This document shows, piece by piece, positions 9,659-19,780 of a stretch of DNA of 64,000 bases. The notes beneath the pieces are model-generated. The model saw only the letters and a program-made list of their open reading frames with translations, did no database searches and was not told the origin of the DNA. The number at the start of each line of letters is the position of its first letter. The first letter of the stretch is position 1. A program made the position numbers and the translations under genes. Origin of the DNA: an uncultured Clostridia bacterium (GTDB lineage Bacteria > Bacillota > Clostridia > Oscillospirales > Acutalibacteraceae); contig CANQBM010000001.1 of assembly GCA_947589575.1 (NCBI GenBank), forward strand, positions 310,001-374,000, in the 5' to 3' direction.

Positions 9659-10741
9659 TTATTCAAGTATACTGTCAAATACACTTTTCCATTTTTTGCA
9701 GATGTTGTCTGATGAAAGCTCATTGCGAACAGATAATGCTTTCATACCCATTGCTTTTGCTTTATCGGGGTTTTCCGCAACATAGCACATAGCTTTTGCC
9801 ATTTCGTCAACATCGCCCACGGGGGTAAGTATGCCGTTTTCATAGCTTTTTATATATGTTCTTGCTCCGCCGGGCGGATGGTCAGTGCAAATAACAGGAA
9901 GTCCAAGCGCAAGCGCCTCAAGCATTGCGTTTGAAAGTCCCTCAAAATCAGACGACATAACGTACATCCCCGCGTCAACAATTCTTTCGTGAACATTTTT
10001 ACAAAATCCGCAAAGTTCTATATTGTCATTTAAACCCAGTTTTTTTATGTAATTCTCAATAGTTTTTCTTAAAATGCCGTCTCCGTATATTTCAAGCCTG
10101 AAGTCAGAGTGCTTTGTAAAAAACACAGCGAAAGCGTCAAGCAGAAGTTCGTAATTTTTCTGAGGATTGAATCTGCCGACCGAAACGATTGTTTTCTTTC
10201 TTTCAAGTGTGTAAGGCTCGGGCAGTCCGTCCTTCAGCGGATTTGCAATAACGACGCTTTTGCTTTTAATTCGGTCGGAAAAGAAATCCATGGCTCCCTT
10301 AGTCTGAAAAATTATTTTTTTGCAGTAATGGCTTTTATAAAGAATATTTCTTACTATATTTCCTACCTTGGTTAATTTAGCGGTAAATGAATGGGCAGGG
10401 TCGTTTCGTTCCGATACCAAAACCCGCGCCTTTGTACCGATAGCCGCAAGAAGAGTAAAGAGATTCTGGTGAGTGAAAAAGGAAACAAAAAGAGCGTAAG
10501 GGTCTTTTTTCATAAAGTGTCTTATAAATTTAATTTGGGCTGTCATATCTTTTGGGTGAATATCAGCCCTTTTATAGAGTTTTATTTTACCATTGATTTC
10601 ATAGGCGGTTTCTTTATCCTGCAAAAGAAGAAAATTTATTTCATACTCATGTTCAACAAGATAGTTTGATAGCACGCTCATAACTCTTTCGGCTCCTCCG
10701 CCGGTAAGAGCGTTAGTAATAAAATAAACTTTTTTTTTCAT
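9659..10741 (-). CDS. Glycosyltransferase family 4
   Basis: 360 aa GT-B fold enzyme. The N-terminal GGGAERVMSVLSNYL is the acceptor-side glycine loop. The C-terminal domain has VSVGRFNPQKNYELLLDAF and the E-x7-E motif in SSDFEGLSNAMLEALALGLPVICT, as in GT4 retaining transferases. It acts at the cytoplasmic face of the membrane and adds one sugar to the lipid-linked repeat unit. It lies 15 nt from the next glycosyltransferase gene in the same operon. Donor and linkage cannot be read from the sequence; galacturonate transfer is possible because the UDP-uronate genes are adjacent. Confidence 0.9.
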   Translation of the reverse strand: MKKKVYFITNALTGGGAERVMSVLSNYLVEHEYEINFLLLQDKETAYEINGKIKLYKRADIHPKDMTAQIKFIRHFMKKDPYALFVSFFTHQNLFTLLAAIGTKARVLVSERNDPAHSFTAKLTKVGNIVRNILYKSHYCKKIIFQTKGAMDFFSDRIKSKSVVIANPLKDGLPEPYTLERKKTIVSVGRFNPQKNYELLLDAFAVFFTKHSDFRLEIYGDGILRKTIENYIKKLGLNDNIELCGFCKNVHERIVDAGMYVMSSDFEGLSNAMLEALALGLPVICTDHPPGGARTYIKSYENGILTPVGDVDEMAKAMCYVAENPDKAKAMGMKALSVRNELSSDNICKKWKSVFDSILE

Positions 10742-10756
10742 TTAATATTCTCGCTT

Positions 10757-11986
10757 TTAATTTTTATTGTTTTCTTTTAGTAGATTTTCATATATTTTGT
10801 CATAAAATTGAATTTTGCTTTTCCAAGAATATTTTTCAGATTCGGTTTTTGCGTTTTTACCTTTGCGGTAAACCTCGTTTGGATTGTTTATACAATGATA
10901 AATTATATTGCTTAGATTTTCAACCATTTCACTTTTTGTATTACCGCTATATAAATATCCGCATTTATTATTTATTACTTTTGCAGATGCGAATTTATTT
11001 ATGGCAATTACAGGAGTTGCCTTTGACATACTTTCAAACATAACATTACCTGAGGTTTCTCTTAAACTCGGCATAATCAATATATCTGCCTGAATATATT
11101 TTTTTTCCATTTCGGTATATGGAATTCTTCCTAAAAGTGTAATATGATTACTGAGCTTTTTCGATTTGCTGATTCTGTTTTTAATATCACTATAGTCGGG
11201 ACCGTTTCCGACAATTTCCAATCTATATGATAAATTCTCAGGTAGTTTTTCGAGGGCGTCAAGCAGAAATTGATGCCCTTTTCTGTAAACCAGTCTTCCG
11301 GCAACTAAAATATGGAATATTTTATCGGCATTGTATTCTTTTTGGTAATTATTATTTAGATCTTTTTCACTTATTCCCGTTTCTATGAAGACATTATTTT
11401 CGCAATGATTGTTTAATTCTTTTTTAGTTTCTTCATTTGCAAATAAAACATAATCGCATTTATCAAGCTTTTTTGATAAAAGAAGTTTGGTTTTATAAAA
11501 TTTATTAGCGGTTTTTCTTAAAAGTTCTTTTTCAATATTTCCCTTTTGGTAATATCTTAGAGCTTTTGGTATGTATTCTCCTCCGCCCAAAGGTCCTGCA
11601 ACAAATTTTATGTCAGGCACCTTGTAGTAATCCCCAATGGCCCTGAATTCAATCGGTGTTATCTGATGTATTATATCAATATGATTCTTTATACATATAT
11701 CTTTTGCGGCTTTGACAGCGCGTTTATTTAATAAATTTAATTTAAAGGTCATTAGAGGACCGACAAATATTTTTTTTAAGTAATTAGGTATATCTACATA
11801 ATAAAATTTAAGATTTTCTATTTTATTGTTTTTAAAATATTCATCAATATATTTTTTTTGCTCCGCCCGTGTAATTACACATACTTTCTCGTGGTTTTTT
11901 GCACTTTCAAATGGTATTTTCCATCCTATTTTGTCCTCGCTTCCATTATATGGATTACAGGATAAAGAAATATATAATATGTTCAT
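10757..11986 (-). CDS. Glycosyltransferase family 4
   Basis: 409 aa GT-B enzyme: N-terminal SLSCNPYNGSEDKIGWKIP, then AGRLVYRKGHQFLLDAL and the E-x7-E region in SLRETSGNVMFESMSKATPVIAI. The coding sequence is markedly AT-rich and Lys/Asn-rich compared with ugd and the epimerase downstream, as are the LicD and acyltransferase genes on its other side. This suggests the central glycan-specifying part of the locus has a different history. AAGGAG lies about eleven bases before the ATG. It is one of four GT4 enzymes here; donor and acceptor are unknown. Confidence 0.88.
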   Translation of the reverse strand: MNILYISLSCNPYNGSEDKIGWKIPFESAKNHEKVCVITRAEQKKYIDEYFKNNKIENLKFYYVDIPNYLKKIFVGPLMTFKLNLLNKRAVKAAKDICIKNHIDIIHQITPIEFRAIGDYYKVPDIKFVAGPLGGGEYIPKALRYYQKGNIEKELLRKTANKFYKTKLLLSKKLDKCDYVLFANEETKKELNNHCENNVFIETGISEKDLNNNYQKEYNADKIFHILVAGRLVYRKGHQFLLDALEKLPENLSYRLEIVGNGPDYSDIKNRISKSKKLSNHITLLGRIPYTEMEKKYIQADILIMPSLRETSGNVMFESMSKATPVIAINKFASAKVINNKCGYLYSGNTKSEMVENLSNIIYHCINNPNEVYRKGKNAKTESEKYSWKSKIQFYDKIYENLLKENNKN

Positions 11987-12032
11987 TATAATATAAGCTC
12001 CTTACCTGAAATAAATTTCTCATTTAAATCAC

Positions 12033-12869
12033 TTAATATATACCGAAATCAACCTTTTTTATTTCATGATTAATTCTATCACTCTCAGGAGGCATTGTCA
12101 TATAATCGCCGTATTTGACGGATAAGTACTTTTCATATTCGCAAAATCCAAGATATTTTCTGTCCTCAAAGTCAAAATATCTTGTTTTATCAAAGTATAA
12201 CTCTTTACTGCAGTCATTTAAAAATGTTTCGGGAAAATCAATATTGCCTAAATAACATTCTTTATATTCAAGTTCGTTATACTTTTTAAGAAGATTAATA
12301 TATTTTTCTTTTTCTTTATCATATGAAACTAATGAAAATAAAACCTTGCTGATATTATATTTTATTCTTTGCGAAAAGCTTTCATCGCGTATACACTTGC
12401 CGTATCCCTTTTTCATCCACAGAATTCGTTTAATAAACATTGCCTTTTTACAGAGCATTACACGTTCATTTCTATCAAGGGGAATTTTATCAAAAGGAAA
12501 TACATCAACAAAAATCTCACTGAACTTTGGATTGTCACGCGTAAATGCCTCGTCGATATGGGTTCCCTTTAAAGTGATTTTTGTATATCCAAACGGAAAA
12601 TCCTTGTCGGTATTCCAGTTAAGGACTCTGAAGTTGTCAGACAGCTCGTATTCGCATAAATTTAAAAATCTTTCATATTCCTCTCTGATCATACTGATAT
12701 CCATATCATCATCCCACGGAATAAAGCCCTTGTGCCTGACTGCTCCAAGCATTGTTCCGCCGTCAATACTGTAATTTATGCCGTGCTTTTTACATATTCT
12801 ATGTATTTCGTCCGCTATAATAAGACAGCATTTTTGATAATGTTTTATATCAATAGAAAGCTCAGCCAT
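12033..12869 (-). CDS. LicD family phosphotransferase
   Basis: 278 aa. The LicD signature (PF04991) is near the N-terminus: YSIDGGTMLGAVRHKGFIPW followed by DDDMDISM, with a second conserved block EIFVDVFPFDKIP. LicD proteins transfer phosphocholine or related phosphodiester groups from a CDP-linked donor to surface glycans. No choline uptake or activation genes (licA, licB, licC) are in the window, so the transferred group is uncertain and could be another CDP-linked alcohol. The ATG at 12869 is preferred because TGAGG is six bases upstream; an upstream TTG would overlap that site. It sits between a GT4 gene and an acyltransferase gene, so it probably modifies the repeat unit. Confidence 0.88.
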   Translation of the reverse strand: MAELSIDIKHYQKCCLIIADEIHRICKKHGINYSIDGGTMLGAVRHKGFIPWDDDMDISMIREEYERFLNLCEYELSDNFRVLNWNTDKDFPFGYTKITLKGTHIDEAFTRDNPKFSEIFVDVFPFDKIPLDRNERVMLCKKAMFIKRILWMKKGYGKCIRDESFSQRIKYNISKVLFSLVSYDKEKEKYINLLKKYNELEYKECYLGNIDFPETFLNDCSKELYFDKTRYFDFEDRKYLGFCEYEKYLSVKYGDYMTMPPESDRINHEIKKVDFGIY

Positions 12870-12932
12870 ATATAACCTCAATTTTAATTTTAGATTTAAT
12901 AAATTTTAGTGTCAGATAAAAAAATAAGTTCT

Positions 12933-14015
12933 TTATTTAACCTTATTTACAAGCTTAACATTATACAATATTTCCGTTATTTTTTCTATTTTTAACTTGT
13001 TTACCAGCTTAACAAATATCAGCGGTAATACTATACTGCATATTGAGCACACAATCATAATCAAAATGTAACATAACAAATTTGCAGGTAAAATTTTAAC
13101 AAGCACCATTCCTATTACAGCGCAGCAGAACGGCTGGTGAAGCAAATATATGTTAAAAGAATTTTTACCCAAATAAATTAAAAATTTATTATCGGCTGTT
13201 TTTTTGCTCAAATTTACAATTAACAGTATCATCAGCGTATTTCCGATTAAAAACTGCAAAGCGTTTAATATAAAAGTTACCTGTTCATTGAATGTAATTA
13301 CATTTATAACCGATAAAGTTTGAACGATTGTCATTATTAATCCGATTGAAAAAAGTAATTTAACTGAAACTTTATTGTTGTATTTTTCCTGTAATGCACC
13401 GCCTTTTATGCTGTATATGACACCTAAAGAAAAATAAAATAAATTCTTTGCAACATAGTTTAACAGCGCTGAATCTGATTTTACAAAGAAGTGTATTATT
13501 ATTGTAACTAATATAATAGGGATTAAACAAACAATACTTTCTGATTCTTTTCTCAATACGTACTTTTCGTATATAAACATTATTATTTCAATAATAAACA
13601 GAACCCAAATATACCAGGTATGAAATGCGTACGGGTTATTTATATTTAATGTTTCAAGCATATATTCCTTTATCGGAACAATGCCCATAGATGCATTCTC
13701 AAATAACGAATGAAGAAATGGTATTAAATCTGCTATGTAAAATATGGCGTATATAGTTAAGGAATAACAAATCAGAGGTATAAATAACTGTTTTGTCTTT
13801 TTAATGATAAACCCGTCAGATTTTTTAAAGGAATGGAATGTTACTCCTGCCAAAAAGAAAAATAACGGCATATGAAATGAATATATGAATGAAAACATAA
13901 AGCGAATAGCGGGATAACTGTCGACCATTATGTCCCTCGGGGAATGTCCCAAAATAACTAATAATATACCGATTCCCTTTGCAATATCAATCCAGTTTAT
14001 TCTTGTTTTAGTCAT
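12933..14015 (-). CDS. Acyltransferase 3 family membrane protein (O-acetyltransferase)
   Basis: 360 aa with about ten membrane helices. It opens with RINWIDIAKGIGILLVILGH and then SFHMPLFFFLAGVTF, the PF01757 pattern with the conserved membrane His. Such proteins acetylate (or succinylate) sugars of capsules and wall polymers, taking the acyl group across the membrane. The C-terminal part ends in a Lys/Val-rich tail. Family assignment is firm; the target sugar is unknown. Low GC matches the neighbouring LicD and GT4 genes. Confidence 0.88.
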   Translation of the reverse strand: MTKTRINWIDIAKGIGILLVILGHSPRDIMVDSYPAIRFMFSFIYSFHMPLFFFLAGVTFHSFKKSDGFIIKKTKQLFIPLICYSLTIYAIFYIADLIPFLHSLFENASMGIVPIKEYMLETLNINNPYAFHTWYIWVLFIIEIIMFIYEKYVLRKESESIVCLIPIILVTIIIHFFVKSDSALLNYVAKNLFYFSLGVIYSIKGGALQEKYNNKVSVKLLFSIGLIMTIVQTLSVINVITFNEQVTFILNALQFLIGNTLMILLIVNLSKKTADNKFLIYLGKNSFNIYLLHQPFCCAVIGMVLVKILPANLLCYILIMIVCSICSIVLPLIFVKLVNKLKIEKITEILYNVKLVNKVK

Positions 14016-14035
14016 TGATAATCACCATGCGTGAA

Positions 14036-15205
14036 TTAATTTTTTATTTGGGACGCAATGTCCGCTTCAACAATTTCCTCTCCGGTTTTATCTTTTAACT
14101 GTTCTCTCGAAATTTCCGAAAGTCCATCGTTCGCGTCAGCGTTCATATCACAAGTGGAGAGCTTGTCAAGCTCCTCTTTAGATACTTTACCGTCACGCAG
14201 GTCTCGGCAAATTTTATTTTCAAACATCGAATATTTCTGATTTTTAAAATATCTGAGAAACTTATGTTTGATAACCCATATAGCAGGTTTTTGAATATAT
14301 TTGTGCATAGCGGGGGAAACAGAGCCTATCATCCAGCATTGTCTGTCGCAGCTGCGAACCTTTTCACGTACTTTTTCTGCTTGAGGGCTGTTCCAAAGGG
14401 TATCCCAGTCAGTTTCATTGAGATTGCCCATAACCTCCTTTTCCTTTGTACCGTTGCAAGGCATAACATCGCCGTACGGGTCAATGAAAAAGGTATCAAA
14501 TGCCATATCGCAGGGGAGCAGTCTTTTTTGCCCGTATATATAGTTGATAAGTCCGTGATTGAAATATGCTCTGAACCATTTTTTAGGGGAATTTGATTTT
14601 AACAGCTCATTAATAAGCCTTTCAAATTCCTTAGCGACCACAGGTCTGTCTTTGATAATATTTTTGGCCTCTACAAAATAAAAGGAGTTATGAAGCGACG
14701 CTGTTGCAAATTCCATGTTCAGTTCATCGCTCAGCTTATAAAGGTCAACCAAATCCTTAGCGTTTGCATCTTGTACAGTCATACCGAAACCAACGTCAGG
14801 ATGATTCATTTCAACAAGTTTTTTGAGCGTTGTATAGCCCTTATTAAAACCGTCGTCAAGTCCACGTATTGAATTGTTTGTTTCCTCAAGTCCTTCAATG
14901 GAAATTCTTATGCCGACATTCGGAAACTCGTTGCAAAGGTCAATGATTCTGTCGGTAAAAAAACCGTTTGTAGAAATAACAATTCTGTCGCTTTTTTTGT
15001 AAAGCTCTCTTACAATATCTTTTAAATCTTCACGGATAAAAGGCTCACCGCCGGTGATGTTTGTGAAATACATCGGCGGTAATTTTTTTATCGTTTCAAC
15101 TGTTATTTCCTCTTCGGGTTTTGATGGTTTTTTGTATCTGTTACACATATTACAACGCGCATTACAGCGGTATGTAACAATAACTGTTCCGTTTAATTTT
15201 TTCAT
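14036..15205 (-). CDS. Radical SAM/SPASM domain protein
   Basis: 389 aa. The radical SAM cluster motif C-x3-C-x2-C is at CNARCNMC (residues 14-21), followed by the SAM-binding ITGGEPFIR and an (alpha/beta)6 barrel. After about residue 230 there is a Cys-containing SPASM-like extension (LLPCDMAFDTFFIDPYGDVM, PCNG, and SCDRQCW) that would hold an auxiliary Fe-S cluster. The tail from about 320 is charged and may be a separate module. The start has GGAGAG four to five bases upstream. SPASM enzymes usually modify peptides, but members with sugar or lipid substrates exist. There is no precursor peptide beside it, and its place inside the capsule operon suggests that it modifies a repeat-unit component. 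The exact reaction is unknown. Confidence 0.88.
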   Translation of the reverse strand: MKKLNGTVIVTYRCNARCNMCNRYKKPSKPEEEITVETIKKLPPMYFTNITGGEPFIREDLKDIVRELYKKSDRIVISTNGFFTDRIIDLCNEFPNVGIRISIEGLEETNNSIRGLDDGFNKGYTTLKKLVEMNHPDVGFGMTVQDANAKDLVDLYKLSDELNMEFATASLHNSFYFVEAKNIIKDRPVVAKEFERLINELLKSNSPKKWFRAYFNHGLINYIYGQKRLLPCDMAFDTFFIDPYGDVMPCNGTKEKEVMGNLNETDWDTLWNSPQAEKVREKVRSCDRQCWMIGSVSPAMHKYIQKPAIWVIKHKFLRYFKNQKYSMFENKICRDLRDGKVSKEELDKLSTCDMNADANDGLSEISREQLKDKTGEEIVEADIASQIKN

Positions 15206-15219
15206 TATACTCTCCGATT

Positions 15220-15912
15220 TTATCTGTTACCGATTATTTTTGCGGGTATTCCGCCGACAATCGAATATTCAGCAACATCTTTGTTTACGACTGCGCCTGC
15301 TGCAACAACAGAGCCTTTTCCTATTTTAACGCCGTCAAGAATAATTGCGTCAGCTCCAATCCAGCAGTCCTCGCCGATTTCAATTCCTTGTCTTTCAGCC
15401 CCCTGAAGATATATAGGAGCAGACCTGTCGGTATAAATATGGTTCTCCGAAAACAGTTTGACTCCCGGTCCGAAAATTGTTGAACTGCCAATTTTAACCG
15501 TACCTCTTACAGATATAAAAGCATTTGCGGCAATGCCCACATTATCGCCGATTTCAAGACCTTCGCCAAGCTCGCGGATAACCCCCGTACATTCAATTAT
15601 GCTGTTTCTTCCGAGTGAAAAATTATTACCTATATGTACTGAATTTTTACAAAGAGCGTTAATAAAGCAACCGTCTTCTATAGTAAGACCACTTCCGCAG
15701 AGAAGGTGTTTTTTTGAACGTATTTTTACTCTGCTTCCTATAAATGTCATTTTTCCCGATTTTTTAAAACCAAGGCGTCGGAAAAAACCTCTTACAAGCA
15801 TTATCATACGAATAAAGAGAATGCTAAATAAATCAGACGATTTAATACTGTCATCTACAGTGTATTCTCTATGTTTTATTTTACTTATCAGTTTTGATAT
15901 AAGCTTAACCAT
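15220..15912 (-). CDS. Hexapeptide-repeat acyltransferase (LbH/maa-like)
   Basis: 230 aa. From about residue 60 the sequence is a left-handed beta-helix of hexapeptide repeats, ending in the typical [21 protein letters not shown] and [20 protein letters not shown], which carries the CoA-binding region of sugar O-acetyltransferases. A catalytic His is in [10 protein letters not shown]. It probably acetylates a capsule sugar in the cytoplasm, complementing the membrane acyltransferase two genes downstream. The ribosome site AGAGGAT overlaps the last codons of the preceding glycosyltransferase gene, indicating tight coupling. Confidence 0.88.
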   Translation of the reverse strand: MVKLISKLISKIKHREYTVDDSIKSSDLFSILFIRMIMLVRGFFRRLGFKKSGKMTFIGSRVKIRSKKHLLCGSGLTIEDGCFINALCKNSVHIGNNFSLGRNSIIECTGVIRELGEGLEIGDNVGIAANAFISVRGTVKIGSSTIFGPGVKLFSENHIYTDRSAPIYLQGAERQGIEIGEDCWIGADAIILDGVKIGKGSVVAAGAVVNKDVAEYSIVGGIPAKIIGNR

Positions 15913-15914
15913 TT

Positions 15915-17123
15915 TTATCCTCTGTTATTTATCAGATTTTGATAAATTGAAATTAGTTTGTTTGAATAATTTTGAATTGTATTAGTAGATAACTTAATGC
16001 AGCTTTCACTCATTTTGTCAAGTGCATCAGGATTATTATACAGATTAAGTATTTTATTTTTTAGGTCGTTCTTGTCGCCCGCTGTAAAAATTTCTCCTGT
16101 TATGCCGGGAATAATAAGTTCGGGAGCGCCGCCCAAATCCGAACATATAACGGGGGTGCCGATTGATATAGATTCAATAATTGACATAGGGCAGTTTTCA
16201 TTCCATTCCGACGGACAAACAGAAAACAAAGCGTTTCTAATTATCTCTCTAAGTTCATCACCCGATTTAAAACCGACTGTGTCAATGTTTTTTATATTTT
16301 TACAAACGTCTGCCAGAGGACCTGTTCCCGCAAAAACAAACTGAATTTCCGGCAACTGACTGCAGACTTCAATCAAGGTTTTTATTCCTTTTTCAACGCT
16401 CAGTCTGCCGAAATAAAGGACGTACTTTTTACTTTTGTCTTTTGGCGGCAGCGTTTTGTGATTATCGCAATAGTTATGTAAAATCTCAATTTTATCTTTT
16501 TTTACGCCTGCTTTTGTAATTGTATCAGCCATAAACCGACTCGGACAAATATAACAGTCAACAAGATTGTATGTGCTTTTTTTATGATAGTAATATGATT
16601 CAGCAGAGGCTATTACGCTTTTCAAAGCGGAGCCGTGAACACATTTGTTTTTTACGCAGTTAATGTAATGCCCGTTAGAGCATTGTGAACATATTTTTTC
16701 TGTACGCTCATTATACATCCTGTGATTAGGGCACGCTATTTGAACGTCATGCACTGTTTGAACAATAGGTATGTTCCGCTCTTTAACAGCATAAATAATC
16801 GACGGAGTAAGCTGAAAATTGATATTATTTAGGTGGACAATGTCGGGCTTGAAATTGTCAAGAACCTTGGCTGCTTTTTCTTTTGCCTCATTAGAATAGA
16901 TTGTTTTAAGCGAATATTTTATTTTAGAAATAGTACTTGAATTGCTGAAGTCAATATTGTCGGTATAACAGTCAATAGAATTTGATACTGTTCTGTTATC
17001 ACTGTCCATACCGAAATATTCAACCTGATGACCTATGGATTTTAAATAATCTCCAAGACCAAGCATATAAGTTTCAGAACCGCCTTTAGGATAAAGAAAC
17101 TTATTTACCATTAAAATTTTCAT
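15915..17123 (-). CDS. Glycosyltransferase family 4 with a Cys cluster
   Basis: 402 aa. The N-terminal [20 protein letters not shown] loop, [20 protein letters not shown] and the E-x7-E region in [20 protein letters not shown] identify a GT4 enzyme. Between about residues 130 and 165 lies a cysteine-rich insert ([19 protein letters not shown], then [10 protein letters not shown]), seen in a subset of GT4 proteins and possibly binding a metal. Its ATG directly follows the stop of the neighbouring GT4 gene (TAA-ATG). Donor sugar unknown. Confidence 0.9.
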   Translation of the reverse strand: MKILMVNKFLYPKGGSETYMLGLGDYLKSIGHQVEYFGMDSDNRTVSNSIDCYTDNIDFSNSSTISKIKYSLKTIYSNEAKEKAAKVLDNFKPDIVHLNNINFQLTPSIIYAVKERNIPIVQTVHDVQIACPNHRMYNERTEKICSQCSNGHYINCVKNKCVHGSALKSVIASAESYYYHKKSTYNLVDCYICPSRFMADTITKAGVKKDKIEILHNYCDNHKTLPPKDKSKKYVLYFGRLSVEKGIKTLIEVCSQLPEIQFVFAGTGPLADVCKNIKNIDTVGFKSGDELREIIRNALFSVCPSEWNENCPMSIIESISIGTPVICSDLGGAPELIIPGITGEIFTAGDKNDLKNKILNLYNNPDALDKMSESCIKLSTNTIQNYSNKLISIYQNLINNRG

Positions 17124-18245
17124 TTATTTCCCTTCATAAAGAGCAAGAGTTTTATCTGTAACGTCCTTCCAACTGTATTTACTGCAAATATAATCGGAAG
17201 AGCCTTTCTTGTATTTATCGACTAATTCATTATTATCCAAAAGCATTTTCAGCTTTTCACGCAAATCCTTGGTATTTCCGTTTTTAAATGAAACCGCATT
17301 GTCACCGCAGACCTCAGTACATTCGGGTATGTCGGAGATCAGGCAGCAACAGCCGTAGCTCATTGCCTCAAGCAGACTTATGGGCATACCCTCCAAATCG
17401 CTTGGCAGGCAGTAGATATACGCATTTGAATAAAGCTCCTCAAGAGTTTCACCCTCAACAAAGTCAGTAAAAATAATTCTGTTATCGTTTTTTGCAAGCT
17501 CTTTAAGTTCACGCATATAATCATCTGTGTGGCTTGAACCTCCGGCGATTACCAGCTTTTTGTATGTGTCAATATCTTTATAAGCGTTAATAAGGTAGTG
17601 CACGCCTTTTTCGGGAACAATTCTTCCGAGAAAAAGAGTGTAACCGTTATTTTCAATGCCGAATTTTTCTTTAATAAGAGAATCTGTCTTTATCTCGGGC
17701 TTTTCAATTCCGTTTGAAATATAAACTGTTTGTCTGCCGTATGTGTCAAGAAAATATTTCTGTACATTTTTTGAAAGAACAATTATTTCATCTGCATATT
17801 TTACAGCAACCTTTTCACCGAACTTTAAAAACTTAGCGGCAAAGCCGCCCCATTTTGACCTCTGCCAGTCAAGACCGTGAATTGTAACGATGGTTCTTTT
17901 CCCAAAAAGCTTTGGTAAAAAACACATTGACGCAGGACCCTCAGCATGAATATGTACAACATCAAATTTACTCAGACCCGCTCGTATAGCGGCTATAAGA
18001 CTGTAAACAATCGCGTTTAACCTGCTGCTTTGAAATGTAAAGACAGTTTTAAGTTTAACTCCGTTATATTCTTTCAGTTTTTTGCCGTTTTCAAATTCTT
18101 TTCCTGATACATGGTGTCCCTTGCGATTATAAGCCACAACAGTATGACCTCTTTTAACAAGCTCGGTGGAGATTTTATCAACAACAATCTCGATTCCGCC
18201 CTCGCGTGAAGGTATTCTTTTGTGTCCTATCATTGCAATTTTCAT
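17124..18245 (-). CDS. Glycosyltransferase family 4 (rhamnosyltransferase-like)
   Basis: 373 aa. The N-terminal GHKRIPSREGGIEIVVDKIS is characteristic of the subgroup with a DUF1972-type N-terminus, which includes capsule rhamnosyl- and related transferases acting early in repeat-unit assembly. The C-terminal domain has LFLGRIVPEKGVHYLINAY and SDLEGMPISLLEAMSYG. GGAGAT precedes the ATG. It is the first glycosyltransferase after the initiating enzyme in gene order, so it may add the second sugar; that is inference. No dTDP-rhamnose genes are present in the window. Confidence 0.88.
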   Translation of the reverse strand: MKIAMIGHKRIPSREGGIEIVVDKISTELVKRGHTVVAYNRKGHHVSGKEFENGKKLKEYNGVKLKTVFTFQSSRLNAIVYSLIAAIRAGLSKFDVVHIHAEGPASMCFLPKLFGKRTIVTIHGLDWQRSKWGGFAAKFLKFGEKVAVKYADEIIVLSKNVQKYFLDTYGRQTVYISNGIEKPEIKTDSLIKEKFGIENNGYTLFLGRIVPEKGVHYLINAYKDIDTYKKLVIAGGSSHTDDYMRELKELAKNDNRIIFTDFVEGETLEELYSNAYIYCLPSDLEGMPISLLEAMSYGCCCLISDIPECTEVCGDNAVSFKNGNTKDLREKLKMLLDNNELVDKYKKGSSDYICSKYSWKDVTDKTLALYEGK

Positions 18246-18270
18246 TTTATCTCCAAATCATATAAGAGTA

Positions 18271-19767
18271 TTATTCAGCGCCCTTATGAGTTAAAACTAC
18301 GCCGACTGTCTTAAACAGTATTTCTATATCAAGCAAAACCGACCAGTTGTCAATATATTTGCAGTCAAGCTTAACGACCTCTTCAAAATCCTGTATATCG
18401 GATCTGCCCGATACCTGCCATAAGCCTGTTATACCGGGGCGCAGGGAAAGTCTTCTTTTGTGATGACTTTCGTACTGCTCAAACTCATCAATGGTAGGGG
18501 GGCGCGTGCCGACAAGACTCATATCTCCTTTAAGAACATTCCAAAACTGCGGCAGCTCGTCAATACTTGTCTTACGGATAAATTTGCCAACCTTAGTAAT
18601 TCTCGGGTCATTATCCATTTTAAACATACAGCCGTTTATTTTGTTCTGTTCCATAAGGGCCTTTTTTCTTTCTTCAGCATCTATATACATTGACCTCAGC
18701 TTGTAAATATAAAAAATTCTTCCGTTTTTGCCTACACGAGGCTGCTTGAAAATCAGCGGTCCGGGTGATTCAATTAAAAGAGGAACAGCAGTAATTAAAA
18801 TTATCGGTATTGAAATTATACTACCGACAAGACCGCCGATAAAATCAATGGCTCTTTTTATAATCATCTGTGTCGGACTGTGAACAGCCGGAGAAAATAC
18901 AGCCATTGGCACATCCGCTTTAACATTACAGCTGAGATTGTCAAATTTACTTTCTTTAAGGATTTTTTCGAGCGAGAGTATATTTACATTAACAACAATA
19001 CCCATATCTTCAAGTTCTTCAATATAATCAGGAAGAATGTTAAGATATTCGTCCGAAAGATTAATATAAACCTCATCAAGAGAGGCTGTACGAATCCAGC
19101 CCATAAGATTGTCAAGATTTGCCACAACGGGAACATCGTCAATATTGCTGATAATTTCATCTGTATCAATAGAGATGTTTTTGCCATTATTATTTTGTAC
19201 TTTACAGCTTTTATAAACTCCGTTTTCCAAAACCGTATCAACAAGAGCAACCGCTTTTATGTTTTTTGACCAGTCGCTTTTTAACTTCGGAATGAATTCT
19301 CTGCCTATGTCAACTGTTGTAATAATACCTGTTATTGTCGCAAATCTGCTCTTAGGCAGAATATTAATCATTATTTTTTTTATGATAAATCGTCCTGCGC
19401 AGGATAAAACGCAGTATCCCGCGAAACCGCTGATAAAAAGGTATCTTGACTGAATGATTTCATTTTTTGTAAGCAGAAGAAGAACCGAAAGAAGCGCGTA
19501 TGTAAGCGAGCAGTTTCTTATGGTTGAAGAAAATTCCATCGATCTGCTACGCTTAAGAAGATTAATCGGTGAGGAAAAACAAAAGAAAATTATGATGTAT
19601 GACAGTAAAACGATGATTATATATTCTCTCCAGCTGTTATTGCTATAATCTGAAATCCTGTTAATTACTAATGTAAAAAAAACATAGCCGGCTAAATTGG
19701 ATAATGCAAGCGCTAACAAATCCACCAAAAATTCAAGCTGCTTTTGCATCCTTTTGCGATTATCCAT
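18271..19767 (-). CDS. Undecaprenyl-phosphate sugar phosphotransferase (initiating enzyme, WbaP/CpsE-like)
   Basis: 498 aa. It has four to five N-terminal membrane helices, a central Rossmann-like domain (about 150-290), and a C-terminal bacterial sugar transferase domain (PF02397): [67 protein letters not shown] and [15 protein letters not shown]. It moves a sugar-1-phosphate, usually galactose- or glucose-1-phosphate, from a UDP donor to undecaprenyl phosphate and so starts the repeat unit. The ATG at 19767 has AGGTG six bases upstream and is preferred to a GTG nine bases earlier. It follows the CpsD kinase gene, a normal order in Gram-positive capsule loci. Confidence 0.93.
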   Translation of the reverse strand: MDNRKRMQKQLEFLVDLLALALSNLAGYVFFTLVINRISDYSNNSWREYIIIVLLSYIIIFFCFSSPINLLKRSRSMEFSSTIRNCSLTYALLSVLLLLTKNEIIQSRYLFISGFAGYCVLSCAGRFIIKKIMINILPKSRFATITGIITTVDIGREFIPKLKSDWSKNIKAVALVDTVLENGVYKSCKVQNNNGKNISIDTDEIISNIDDVPVVANLDNLMGWIRTASLDEVYINLSDEYLNILPDYIEELEDMGIVVNVNILSLEKILKESKFDNLSCNVKADVPMAVFSPAVHSPTQMIIKRAIDFIGGLVGSIISIPIILITAVPLLIESPGPLIFKQPRVGKNGRIFYIYKLRSMYIDAEERKKALMEQNKINGCMFKMDNDPRITKVGKFIRKTSIDELPQFWNVLKGDMSLVGTRPPTIDEFEQYESHHKRRLSLRPGITGLWQVSGRSDIQDFEEVVKLDCKYIDNWSVLLDIEILFKTVGVVLTHKGAE

Positions 19768-19780
19768 TAAAAACACCTAC

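Noticed and set aside
15458-15985. 175-codon plus-strand open frame opposite the hexapeptide acyltransferase gene
   Set aside because: It mirrors the repetitive coding sequence of the real gene, has no ribosome site and no family similarity.
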